This document shows, piece after piece, positions 36,250 to 48,900 of a stretch of DNA of 64,000 bases. Source of the DNA: Isoetes taiwanensis. Taxonomy: Eukaryota > Streptophyta > Lycopodiopsida > Isoetales > Isoetaceae. The translations under genes were made by a program, and so were the position numbers. Below the pieces are notes generated by a model. It was not told the origin of the DNA, ran no database searches, and saw only the letters and a program-made list of their open reading frames with translations. How positions within the stretch are numbered: the stretch's first letter is position 1; each line of letters opens with the position of its first letter. The stretch covers positions 91,958 to 155,957 of the forward strand of contig JAJEKV010000532.1 of the NCBI GenBank assembly GCA_021234155.1, written 5' to 3'.

Positions 36250-39200
36250 TTAGCCCAATTTTTTGGCCGCCCAAGTGAGTTTTTAGGTTGAATAGCCAAA
36301 CATCTACCTCCAGACATATCCATCAGGACATCGATTAGCTAAACCTAAGATAGAGTGGGCCTGAAAAAATGGATAGATTAGCCCAAAATTCAACACCAAT
36401 GTATGTACTAACTTTAAGAAATCCTATTGTTTAAATTTAGTTTTTCCGATCTAGAGAAAACTTTTTGGATTTTTTTTAATTAGTTTTCTATGGTTGTGGG
36501 GTTTTGCCAACGGAAAATTTTCGGTGTTCCAAAAAATCGCCTTGGCCTAAAAAAAAATCAATTATGGGGCTCGGCTTATCCATCCCCAATTTTTTGCGGC
36601 ATGGGCGCGGGATGAGAGCACGGGGTTTTGGCATGGAGCTTTTCACGGATTAGAATGATGGGCCCTGTGGAAAATACAAATATATTTTTCTTGCTCATCT
36701 CTGTAGATCCTAGCACCAAATTTTGATCTTTATTCAGATTTGTTGTAGCATGCCGGCTCTATGGCAATAACGGATGTTGCGCTTGTGTAATCCATTTAAT
36801 TGCCTAGGGTATGTGACGGCTCTTTCTTTGGTTGGTATATAGGGTTTTATTTTAAGCTATGCTTGGAAGCTGGAGTCTTATGATATGAGTAGATATGGTG
36901 TTCATGGCCATGATTCGCCAGTTCATTATAATTTCAACCGCAGCTTATTGAATAATCGAGCATTCAATGCCGTGGCATTTGCATATATAAGAGACTAATG
37001 CAGATAAGAACTTTGCCAAAATCGGCTCTATTCCATGGGTCCCTTCAATTCCTTCAAAGTAAGTCTTCTTCCCCTTCTTTTATTATGCAATGTCTTCGTT
37101 GAATCCGCCCAGGCCCTTCTACGCTTGCAAAATCATCGAAAGCAATAATCAAATAATCCCGCTTCTAAGTTTTCGGGCCGAGATCTTACCCCTTTTCTCG
37201 GAATAAAGACATGAACGTAACACACGAAACCAAGCTCTTAGCTTAGTAAAACCGGAGAGAAATAGGCGTCAAATGCATTTGGCAAAAAGAAGGCATAGGC
37301 TAGGATGGGCTAGGAAAGAGATGGATGCTCTATCTCTTTGAATTTTCTTTGTATTTTCATATCGCAACACTGATTCAACTCCTACTAATCCGGGAGGAGT
37401 GGATCCGAACAATCTCTAATAGAAGGCGTACCAATATGGGCTTGCTCGGGAGAAAATCCGGTGAAAGTGGGAAGCTTGATGAAGCTAAGGTTTGCTAATA
37501 TTTTTGTGTCGTTAAAATTGTGTGTGCTTCTTCATGCATCTGAGCTAGGAACTTTGATGGAATTGCTTGATCTCAGTGCTCATTTCCATTTTCTTATGTC
37601 TTGAATGGGTCTTGCATAGATGCACAAGTTTCTTATTAAGGTATGGAATCACTTTACCTGTTAGATGTAAAAAGTTAAGATAGCAATTTGTCTTTGATGC
37701 ATCTATTTGCATCGCATGCCAGTTCAAATTATCTGTTTAATCTACGCCGCCTTATCGGGTTTCAGTAAACTGTCTTTGTTGGAGCAAGAAGCTAAAATGA
37801 GATTTATTTATCCATGCTTTATATTATAGATCTAATAATACTAGAATTCACTATTTTGAACTATCTCAAGCATTTCGCTATTTCCTTGATAAATTAGTTC
37901 TTTCTTTTGGAGCAAGATAGGCTGATAAGGTTCTTTCTTTCTTTCTTTTGCAAGATCAAGTTGAGGACAAGATTTGTTTGGAATATGGTCGTTATTAGCA
38001 TTGTTTGAAGTTAAGCACGATATTGGCTCAGAGTCCAGGCATGGTTGGAGGAAGATAAGGTGAGGTAGGATAGCATATGAAATGGGTGGCTTTCACTTCT
38101 TCATGATGATTTATATCGTGAATTAGGCCTTCTGTTAATGAGATAACTGCTCATGGTATTTGGGGCATGATAATAACACGCCTCTTATAGCTATTTGCTC
38201 AAAAGGTCCATGTATCCACTTTGCAATCTTAAATCTGATCTAAATTCTAGATCATCGAAAAGCTATGATTTGGAGCTCCCTTTGGATAAAGATGAGAGAA
38301 TTGTGGTGTCATGTACCTTGCATATTGTTTCTTTTAGTTTGTTTGCTTAGCATGACTCTATACATTTATGGTAAGAGATATATCATGGTGCTTTGCCGGA
38401 TGTGATGTAGGGCTTATGGAGAAGGCGGTAAGATTCGCAATTTTTGCATATGAAGGTGGTTCAATAAGCCAATTGCGTGACAATTCTTGGTAAGTAGTTG
38501 ATATTAATTCTTTGGAGTGCATGGAACCTAAGTCTTTTTTCTTTATTATGAATTTACTAGCTCAGAGTAATGATTCACAGGCGGGCATTCCCATGTCATC
38601 CTCTTTAGTTATGTATTATCTAGCTTCTTTGGTTGTATGCGTATGCCACATGGTTGTCTGTATTCTCCGGTTGTATGTTCTCTAGTCGTGTGTGCTGCAT
38701 GTGATAAAGAACATTCTATGTCCATTGCCCTTGAGAATATGCATATTTTATTAATGTGTTTATTTTAGTTATCAATATAATAGTTCTTATCTTAAAATGA
38801 GCGTCGCAGGGAGGATAAACTTCATCTTGCCGAACTCAAAGAAGTGCCATAATATCTATATTCAATTGAAGAACCTAGATCATTTGAGTACAATGTATAT
38901 TCTTGAGCAAATAATCCGTGAGGAGTTCATCATTGTGCAAAGTGTGTATCTAGGAGTATGTTCTTCCACATTCATTAATGTATGTTATGTGTCATTTTCC
39001 AAAAAAGATTTAGATATGAAATGTGAGAAGGGATCACTTTGCTTGCAACATGGGCACAATTTTAAGGTAATTAACTAACTAAACCTGTTGATAGTCCTAT
39101 GTGCTCCTACGCAAGTGTCTCATTATCTTTAGCAATAATAATTATGTCTCCTCATCCACTCTTGCACAATGTCCTTCACTTGCGGGCCCAAAATCTGACC

Positions 39201-41237
39201 GCAGAGGAAGAGGCAACATGAGTTATCAAAGGCCCCTAATTACTTCAAAAATGAATTGGTAAGGCCACTTGCCATAGTAAAAATAGTAACTATACTGGAA
39301 ATTAGGGTACATGGACACAAACACACAAAAAATGGTGTTTACCCTGTTCTGTTATGACATATTTAGTCTTCTACTCCCCCTCTCTTGCAAGGGCATTAGT
39401 TGGTTAGAGAAAAATGAGGAAGTATTCTTCTTACTTAATGTATATTCCCAACCTCCGGGGCTACTCGAACTTTGAATTTATCTCATTATTTTCGCTTTTG
39501 TGGCAGTCTTCCTCCATTTGTTTATTAGATCCATGTGCATCTATTGTCGCAGATAAATAGATCCGTTGTCGCATTAGCTATAATTTGCTGAGGATGTTGT
39601 TTTCTTCAAAGTAACACTCTCAATCTTATGGGATCATACATGTGTTCTCATTCTTCATATATCTGCCTATTATAGCTGATGGCATCCTATTAGCTTTCTG
39701 ATTGGCTATTTTATTCCCAGATTTTTAGATTTTGATATGAGTTCTTGGGTACCATTATGAAGATATGAAAGCTTCTTAAGAAACAATGTTCCAAACATGT
39801 GCTACTATTTATTTATATATATGCCTACATATACTTTAGCTACAAGTATTTCCCTTGGTTTATTGTTATTATCATCTTTTATGTTTATTTTTGGAGATAA
39901 TACTTATTGGCAAAACTACATTTTTATTTTCATTTTGGTAATGGATAGCTTTTCTGATGTATTTCCTCAATGATTAGGTGTTCTTACACCTAAAAGAAGG
40001 AGAGCAGGGACACAAAACAATAAATTGTCAATGTCAATTTCATTGAAACCAATGAACATTTGCCTAGCCCAACTTTGTTTTTGATTTGCAAACCACGAAC
40101 CCAACATCAACAATTATGAACTCCAAATACCTAACACAACACTACTACAATACATGCAAAAGTGTAATATACAATCTTATTGTCTATTCTCAAAGTTATG
40201 TTTGAGGCAACCATGCCTTACACATACATTTAACTACAAGGACCATAACATTCAACACTAACATGGCTACTTTCGTATAAAATTAAAACGTGCAACATGT
40301 TTACAACTTGATGGCTCGTTTATAGTAGAACTGCATTTATGTCTACAACTTGATGGCTCACGATAATAGAACCCAGATTTAAGCCCGACAACGCCAGTAA
40401 CTGTACTTCGACCAATGGATTTGTGGCTTCAGATTGTGGCTTCAGTTGCGTTGTACAAAGTTGAGTTATCATTGTGGATCCCATAACTTCATGATATTTA
40501 AAAAAAGAAGTTATTCAGTAGCCTTGGATCACGATGTGTAATAGACATAAACTATTTCCACCTGATGGAGAAACCATTTCCACCTAACGAGTTGTTTCCA
40601 TAAAAACCAAAATCTACATAGGCCAACGTACCAACCTTTTTCACACTGTTGATATGTACACTTAGATTTGCTGATGAATCTCTATTATCTACACTTCATT
40701 TTTCTCAAAGGGCATATGCATTTCTAATTTTTGCCACCATTTCTAGATTTTATCACAAATTATATTTATTTATAAAACCAGGCACCCATTACTAGTTTCA
40801 AATAGGGTTTATTTTATTTTTTTTTCCACTTTCTTTCTTGTTCCAAGTACAAAGTTGAAGCATTGGAGGAAAATGCACAATGTAATCCCCTTTTTTTTTA
40901 GGTTTTTAAACATGTTCATGTATGTTTGTGTCTTGATTTATGTATTTACAATAAATTCAATGTTTTTGCCAAAATGCTTGGATTTTTTAAAATTACTATA
41001 GCATGATGGCTAATGTTTGCCTTTCCATTTTGTGAAAGTTTAGCCAAAAGCAAGAAACTGTGATGGAGAAAAACCATTTAGTTTAGCCAAGTGTTAGAAA
41101 CTTCTAGCCCCAATTTAAAGGTAGTTTAGCTAAACCTATTTTGGCTACACTAAAATATAGGAGTAGTAATTTATTCCATGATTGTATGATATCAATTGGA
41201 TCCTAAGTATTAATGGGTGATCCGGGTTTTGTTGCAG
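36250..41237. other. Anonymous intergenic DNA
   Basis: Mostly AT-rich sequence without recognisable genes. A 93-codon plus frame at 38,797-39,078 follows an AG acceptor-like GTCGCAG, but its composition is not convincingly coding. Words such as TTTAGCCAA/TTGGCTA recur near 36.2 and 41.1 kb and may be small-element debris. Confidence 0.5.
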
Positions 41238-41539
41238 ATACTCTATTTCTGATGACTAGGAAGCTCAAATGGAAGAAAAACAGAGCTAACAAGGAGTGGA
41301 TAAAATTCTTTGGAGCTGTCGACACCTCTGAGCATGGAGAAAATTGCACTTGTGATTGCTGCTGTGATCAGAATCTGGATATCCGAAGGGAGCTGTTGTG
41401 CGTTGCCAAAGATGCGAAAGGTAGATACAATATGACTAAGGCAGAAGCCTGCATGTGCATTTACTGCACCTTCCACACTGTATTCAAAGGGAAGGCAAGA
41501 AAATGCACAAATCGTAACCCTCGATCAGTTCACTAGTTT
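41238..41539 (+). CDS. Possible exon of an unrecognised cysteine-rich protein
   Basis: A good 3' splice-site context (TTTTGTTGCAG ending at 41,237) is followed by an open frame of about 100 codons ending with TAG at 41,537-41,539. The predicted peptide is Lys-rich, then has a Cys cluster (ENCTCDCCCDQ) and later CVAK...ACMCIYC and a final KARKC. The spacing suggests a metal-binding fold, but I recognise no family. No convincing partner exon was found upstream. An in-frame ATG at 41,213 would also give a 107-codon ORF. It could be a last exon, a pseudogene fragment or chance. Confidence 0.3.
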
Positions 41540-42905
41540 ATTCGTGGTCCAAAACTTTTAAATCTTTTTAATCTCATTATCCTATAATCACATTTAGACT
41601 AGATCCTTTTCCAGGGTTATACTTCCCTTGAAAAAAGTTATTTTGTATATTTAACTAATAGTTTAATATAGATAGCCTTCAATCAAAAAAGAAAGAAGAA
41701 GATTCAAGTGATTCAATAACTGTAGCACAAGCTTTGCAATGGGAACTCTATATCGCTAACGCTTCAAATAATCATGGGTCTCTGAAACACAGTGCCATTG
41801 TATACTATTTTAAATATACTCTGTCTGCATTGTTTCTAAATTATTGTGACTAAGCACACTATTTGAATCCTTCGACAACATCTTAAAGCAGGGTCTATTT
41901 ATGCTTGATATGTGCCATTTTTCACACATCAAGCAAACTTTTAGTAGTTTCTTTCCGTTCTTTTTTACACGGGCAACAATTTGTTGCCATCAGCCACAAA
42001 GTTGAAGGGCAGTGACGGGGAGAAAGCCACGGTCGGGGAAGCTTTTGGCGAATTTTTCGCAGACCGATGATTCAGCGATGATTTCTCCTAAGTTACTGAA
42101 ATTCATCATCTCCCGGATCGTCCGACCCATTACTGCAGCATCTTGAGTTAATATGGAGATAATTCATGTTTTGGATTAAAAAAACTCTGCTTTTCGACCA
42201 GATTACCACCTTTTGAAGCATGGCGACCAAACCCAATTCCCCGCAAGGTATAAGCTCCCTCTTGCATTTCTAATTTATTTTAAGAAGAAGAAGAAGAGAT
42301 TTTAACGCCACGCCACAAGGCAAGGGCGTCCCATCGGACATGTGACTAGGCTAAGAACGTGGTTTTGCAGGAATTACTTTTTGCAAGAACGCCCATTGAA
42401 TTTGCAAGAAATCGGAAACTTTCGATGGAGCAAAAGAATCCAAGAAGTATCAAGTGGGCAGATGTTTCAAGTGCTAATTTTTAGCAGGTTTGGGAAAAGC
42501 CTATGCCCAAAACTGGCAAGATACACATCAAGTTAATTAAGCCCCAGTTCAAGACAAAGACTCAATCGATTTGATAGAGAGAGTTTATCAAAACCGCTTC
42601 TAAATAATTGGGAATCGCTTTTTGCAAGGGCTTTCTTCAGTCACATATTGTAAATGGCATTGCGTAATCGATGATTTTAAAGTTAATTGGGTGACTCTAG
42701 CAGCAGATGCTTACAGGATTGGCCAAGCTCAGATGAACAAAGAGCATGTGAATGCTTTCGAGAAGAACACTACTGCATTGCTGAATCACAAAAGGTCACT
42801 TTCTTTCATGTATGAGGATAGTAAGAAAGAAATGGTGTAGAAACAGAATCGACCTGTTGAGAATGGAAGGTTCCATCGGTAACTTGAATGCAAACTTCAA
42901 GGAAC
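41540..42905. other. Anonymous DNA left of the gypsy element
   Basis: Contains a 72-codon plus frame at 42,622-42,840 that looks somewhat coding (Asp/Lys-rich, mixed composition) but has no recognised motif. It sits just outside the gypsy LTR. Confidence 0.4.
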
Positions 42906-43821
42906 TGTTAACAAACTCTCACTTTGATAACATATATATTCTCATCTAAGAAATAAGCTTGAAACTTCAATTAAACAATCAAGTAGAATGAGAACTCACC
43001 CAAGCACTCTCCATATAGGCATTCCAATTCAATTCAGAAGTGTCTTCTGTTGTTGATGGGATCTCCATAGAGGTTTCTAGGTATGATAAACGTGATTAGA
43101 ATGGATTTAAGTGAAATGCATATGCTCATAGGATCAAACGATGGAATTTCTCACCGGAAAGCCTGCGGGCGATCATGATAAGAGCTTTGAACCAAAAGCA
43201 CGAACAGAAACCTTGAGCAAATCGATGCTCTCTAATCCAAAACGACCCATTTAAGGTCTAGAAAACCGTTGCACTTAGGTGCGGCAAGAAGCTCTGGTCA
43301 AAACCGTTGAAGCCGGCTTGACCCACAACAATTCTCTTACGTTCTTGCTTAGTTAGGTTTTCTTACATGAAAATGCTTAAAACATTAATTACTTTAGCCA
43401 TTATTATTATTATGCATGAAGGAGACAAGTTCCCGAATGGACAATATTACGGCAATAACAACTTCTATTCAAATCTCCCTTCTTACAACAACGTGCTTGC
43501 TCCTTATATAGTTTCAACAATACATCTCAACCTTCCATAGTTTGCCACATGGCACAAGCACATTAATCAACTTCAACAAACTTCAACCTTTATAACTTCC
43601 TAATATAACATATAAAAGTCTACGTCTATTTGAACTACAACATAACATTTGAAATAACACATCGTTTCCATAATTGAGAGAAAGTTAACGGCGACGTTTG
43701 AAGTGCCGATCTTCATCACGTTCCTCGTCTTCATCCAGATCGCACATGGCTTCTAACACCGCAGATCCTCGCCTTCTGGCTTGCTCGTGTTTCCGCATTA
43801 TCTTCTTTGTTTCCATTATCA
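42906..43821 (-). repeat. 3' LTR of the gypsy element (left copy, 916 bp)
   Basis: On the minus strand it starts TGATAATGGAAAC after a purine tract and ends GAGAGTTTGTTAACA. A TATA box (CTATATAAGG) lies at about 43,502-43,511 and a transcription start would be expected shortly after it. Its first ~140 bp (minus direction) correspond to the tail of a gag-like frame that stops at 43,685, here broken by indels. Confidence 0.88.
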
Positions 43822-43858
43822 TTATTCCCCATTTTTGTGGAGAGCAATCGCTCTCCAC
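43822..43858 (-). promoter_or_regulatory. Polypurine tract with adjacent 9-bp hairpin
   Basis: On the minus strand CAAAAATGGGGAATAA directly precedes the LTR start TGATAATGG. This is the expected place for plus-strand priming. The adjoining sequence GTGGAGAGC-AATC-GCTCTCCAC (43,837-43,858) is a perfect 9-bp stem with a 4-base loop. Confidence 0.7.
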
Positions 43859-43948
43859 CTTCCCGCAAACATCAACAAGTGAACATGCTTGTAATTCGGT
43901 AGAATGTGTAAATCTCTTTTTCGTCGCACCCGGGCTGCACTTTAGGAT

Positions 43949-45960
43949 CTAATATGTCGAAGAAGCATTAATGAGAAATCCTGTTTCAGCCATTTTCTCA
44001 AACAAAGCAATAAATAGAGATGGTAAATGATTTGCTTTCAAGAATAGCGCAGTATCCATCTTTGTCTTCCTGCAAGATAAGTTTGGATTAATATTGATCA
44101 ACGTGTCCTTAGCACTAGCATGTGGAGTGATGATAATTTCCAGCAACTTAGCAAATTTTGCTGCCTCATAAACAATTGGGTCTGGACTGAACTGTGCTGT
44201 TTTCACAAAAACTTGTAAATTATGAAGTATGGTTTTTGTATCAGACCAATCTTGACCAGGAATTATAACCCAATTGGATTTACTTTCAGTCAAGGGAAGC
44301 CTGCGTCGGAACCTAGGATCAAAGTTAGCACTATTTTGAAAAGTTGCTGGTGCATTCTGAAAGTAAGTGCATGTGTCAGGATCAGCTAAGAAGTTTCTTC
44401 TCCACTCACCAGAAGTAGCAGGTTTGTATAATGGTAAACACAAGAAAGTTTCAAGACATGTAATGACAGATGTTGATGATGATCCTTGCAGGCCAGCAAC
44501 CTTAGCTCTAAGTCTGATATTTTCCGATTTTACCTCATCGAGGGTTTTCACAAGCTTTTGGGACTTCTCCCGGAAATTAGCTTTTTGCTTCTCAAATTGT
44601 TGAATAATACTATTTGCACGATCGGCTTGCTGCTGGATATCAGTACATTTAAAAGCAAAAAGCTCAGCATCTTCTTTCTTAGTTTGAAGTTCAACTTCTA
44701 AACCCGTAATCTTGGTAAGAAGAACAACATTTTGCTGCTGTAAATCAGCAATGCGGTGTCCTTTTCAACTATTATTTCTTCAATAAACTTTTGTTGGATG
44801 TTGAAAAACTGAACGGTCCTTGGATCTAGTGATTCATGAAGCACTTGAGGCACGGGTTGGACATGCAAAACCTCCTGAATTGGTGCTTCTTGTGGCTGAA
44901 TCATCTCTGCTGGTGCATCCACCTGTTCACATAAAAGATAGTAAAAAATAAGCTGTAAGTGAATTTTACATAATTGAGCACATGGGCTGATTTCAAATCG
45001 ATTTCTCAAAGCATAAACAAGTTGTGAATGAACAATCATGGCCCAAGGAATTTCTAAACCGTGCATGGCTTGAAAAATATAAGCAAACCATCTTTTAGAG
45101 GAATATGAAGTTAAGGATGTTAATTTTGCATTCAAATGTGCTAGTAAACTCTTATATGGTGGCAGCGCATCCTTGATATTGTATCCTTGATCTTCTTGCT
45201 TGATTCCATACTTTTTCCAAGCGACATTTTGTTGAACTAAAATAACGGGAGCATTGGGTAACTTTAAAGCCTTTTCCACCAATGATGGTGTCAAATGGAT
45301 GGAACCAGTTGATTGAGTGAATCCATAATATGTGCTATGGTCATAGGAAGTAAGGAATTCTGAAATTAAGCCCTCTGATGGTATAGGCATAGAAATACGC
45401 ACAAAGGATAATAATTTTGCTTTCTCTAATAGTGTAATAGCATGATGATCCAATTTGGGTAATGTGGAATTGATAGAAGGTGATCTTTTGCGAAAACGTT
45501 TGGGAATAATTGAATTAAGAAACCTATGCCTCCAAGATCTCTCTTGGAGTTGATATCGTGTTCTACTTTGCTCTTTAGCAAGCTTGTTATAAAATAATCT
45601 TCCTCGTTTCATAATCTGATCACCTTGTACTATGCAAAACAGAATTTTATGTGGTGGCCAAAATTCCAAATGATATAAAGCATTCATAAATTGGATTTCA
45701 GGAATCAAATTACCACCATTGTTCCATGATTTCTTAGCATCTATGGATAAACAAGGAGTGAATAGTAGCTTAAGAATTCCATTTTGATTTTGAACTTGCT
45801 GCTTTCTTCTTAGATAAGGATGATTAGTAGTATAATCACACTCCCATAGAGGAAATACAAAGGATAAGCGAAGCTGATTCCTTTGGCCTGCTGCAACTTT
45901 CCTTCTTATATGAGATTTGTCCATAGGCAGAACCATATGAGCCTCTTCAAGAGGTTTTTC
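43949..45960 (-). other. Post-integrase extension of the gypsy polyprotein
   Basis: After the integrase C-terminal module ends (LVNGYRLKRYEE, about 45,975) the frame stays open to 44,698 and resumes in another frame from about 44,750 to 43,949. It contains a segment with IPSEGLISEFLTSYDH and SIHLTPSLVEKALKLP, whose layout recalls the plant transposon-protein domain of Athila-type extra frames. Then comes a strongly heptad-like stretch (LTKITGLEVELQTKKEDAEL, then QFEKQKANFREKSQKLVKTL) and a final globular part (PATSGEWRRNFLADPDTCTY). No signal peptide or clear membrane helix is seen, so an envelope-like role is not supported. Function unknown. Confidence 0.65.
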
Positions 45961-48900
45961 AACTGGTCGTTCCTCGTATCGTTTGAGTCTGTAGCCATTT
46001 ACCAATGTAGGGAATAAATTCCCTTCTAAATCCATTAACTGAATAGATCCATTCGCATTTATCTTATGCATTATAAATGGACCTAGCCATCTAATTTTAA
46101 GTTTTCCAAGATGCTTTAGATATCTGGAATCATAAAGTAGAACTTTTTTACCCTCTTCAAAAATTTTCAGCTTTTGTCTTCGATCTATCCAAGCTTTCCT
46201 CCGATGTTTTGCAACTTGTTGAGACCAAACTGATCTTTGTCGGTTCTCATCCAAGGCTTCCAGCTTATATAATCTATTTTGTAAAGATTCTACATCACCT
46301 AATCTATGATGAATAGCAACCCGTAACGAAGGTGTTACAAATTCGAAAGGCATCACTGCCTCTATACCGTATGCAAGCTGGAAGGGCGTATGGCCTGTAA
46401 CAAATTTAAAGCTAGTGCGATAAGCCCATAACACTGCTGGAAGCTTAGCTTCCCAATCTGTTCTGGATGAATCACAAATTTTCTTTAAGATTGTAGTAAG
46501 AACTTTATTGGTGGATTCTGCTTGGCCGTTTGCACGGGGGTAGTATGGAGTAGACTTCCTATGCATAATTAGGAAGTCCCTAGTAAGTATTTCCACCGTC
46601 TCATTAATAAAATGTCCACCACGGTCCGATACCAATTCAATCGGACAGCCAAATCTAGTAATGATTTGCTGATATAATACCTTAGCTACGCTTCGAGCTG
46701 TGTTATCTTTCAACGCTCGAGCCTCAGCCCACTTTGTATGATAGTCTGTTAGAACAAGTATGTATTGTGCCCGTGTTCGAGCTGCAGGTGGGGAAATTGG
46801 ACCTACAAAATCCATTCCCCATTTTTCAAATGGTCCAAGCGGCATAATTGGATTGAGCGGCATGTAACCACGTTCAGATGGCTTACCAATTCTTTGGCAA
46901 ACATCGCAGGTCTTGACAAAGAGATAAACATCTTTAAATAGTGTGGGCCACCAAAAACCAGATTGTAAAACCTTTCTCGCTGTTAGATCAGCAGAGAAGT
47001 GGCCACCTCCTATTCCCTCATGAGCTTCACGTACAATATCATGAGTTTCGTGTGGTAAAACACACCTGCGTAACACATAATCCTTGCCCTTTTTATATAA
47101 GTTTCCATAAATTAATGTATAAGGCTGAACTTTGCGTAAGAAATCACGTCTTTGGACAACATCCATTTCTGGAGAAAATTTTCCACTTGTGAGATATTCA
47201 GCAAATCCTGCATACCAGGGAGGTATTGCATTAACTTGGAATAGTTTCACATCTGGTAAGTCATCATGTATTCCAGTTGGTTCTTCACCATTTGGCAATC
47301 TGGACAAATGGTCGGGAATGGTGTGAGAAGTACCTGGCTTAAGAACAATTTTAAAGTTAAACTCTTGCAATATAAGTAGCCATCGTGTTATCCGTCCAGT
47401 TGCACATGGTTTGTTGATCAAATATAATAATGCCTGATGGTCAACATAAAAGATGAACATATTTCCAAGCAAGTAGTGACGAAACTTTTGCACAGCATAA
47501 ACCATTGCAAGTGCTTCCCTTTCTGTTGTGGAATAATTCCTTTCTGCTTGATTAAGTTGCTTGCTAGCATAGTGAATAGGTTGGTCTCTAGAACCGTCTT
47601 GTTGTTGCGTTAGCACAGCACCAACCGCTGTTTTAGATGCGTCCGTATGGACGTGGAATTCCTTATCCCATACAGGCGTAACTAAGATAGGTGCTTCCGC
47701 TAGAATCCTTTTCAGCTTTTGAAAAGCGTCTTGACATTCTGATGTCCATTTAAATTCTGTTTTTACACCTGTAAGCTTATTCAATGGAGATGCAATTTGT
47801 GCAATATTTGCTCCAAACTTTCTGTAATAATTGATCTTACCCAAGAATCGCTTAAGTTGGGTAATATTACTTGGTGGTGGCATCTCCAAAATAACTTTTA
47901 TCTTGTCTGGGTCAGTAAGGAGTCCTTCCTTGCATACTATGTGACCAAGTAAAATACCGTGTCCAACAAGGAACACACACTTATCAGGATTCAGAGACAC
48001 TCATCTCTTGTCGGCATCTTTCAAAACATTTTCGGAGCTTAACTAAATGGTCACCCCAATCACTGTACACTGTGAAATCATCAAGGAATATTTCCATGAA
48101 ATTCCCAATAAAACCCTTAAATATTTGTAACATTACACGTTGAAAAATAGAGGGTGCATTGCTAAGCCCAAAGGGCATCACACGATATGCATAAGTACCA
48201 AACTGGGTGATAAACGTCGTTTTGAGCTGATCTTCTGGGTGAATACGCACTTGATTGTATCCACTAAACCCATCTAAGAATGAAAAACATTCATTCCCAG
48301 CGACATTTTCTAGAACTTGGTCCGTGAATGGTAAGGGAAAGTGATCTTTTTCGGTCACTGCGTTAAGTCTTCTAAAATCCACACATACCCGCAACTTTCC
48401 ATTCTTCTTTTTGACAATGACAATAGGTGACACCCATTCACTTATCTCAACCTCGTAAATGAAGCCCACTTCCAAAAGATTATCAATTTCAGTTTTGACA
48501 CTAAGAGCATAATTGGGATTCATACGATAAGCCCTTTGATAAATTGGCTTAGCATTAGCCATTAATGGAATACGCATTTGGCAGATTTGAGAATCTATAC
48601 CATGCAAATCATGGTAAGTCCATGCAAAAACATCTCTATATTCTTGTAAGAGATGTGTAACCTCTTGAAGCAACGTTGGTGGTAAATGGGCACCAACTCT
48701 AATCAATTTCCTTTGCTCTTCCGTTCCTAGATTGATCTCTTGTACTTCTGGAGTACCTAAATAAGGAATTAAGTTATTTCCTTGCAATGTGTGAGCTGGT
48801 TGGGCCTGTAAAACCACATTGCCCTGATGTACTTTTGTAAATTCAGCGGGATAATCTGTCACTTGTTCCACCATATAACAGCTTTCCGATTCAGAGGTAT

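Noticed and set aside
38000-38060. Short resemblance to 5S rRNA (GAAGTTAAGCA followed by TTGG...GAGT and a later GG run)
   Set aside because: Only scattered words match. The flanking arms and the rest of the 5S gene are absent, so this is at best a 5S-derived SINE trace and more likely chance.
38797-39078. 93-codon plus frame preceded by an AG acceptor-like site
   Set aside because: Composition is AT-driven, with no conserved motif and no second exon. Support is too weak for a gene call.
36160-41160. Recurring TTTAGCCAA/TTGGCTA words at about 36.2 and 41.1 kb
   Set aside because: Too short and diffuse to define ends of an element by eye.
43949-44551. Envelope gene of an Athila-like element
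   Set aside because: The position fits, but there is no signal peptide, no convincing transmembrane helix and no furin-like site. It is described instead as a post-integrase extension of unknown function.
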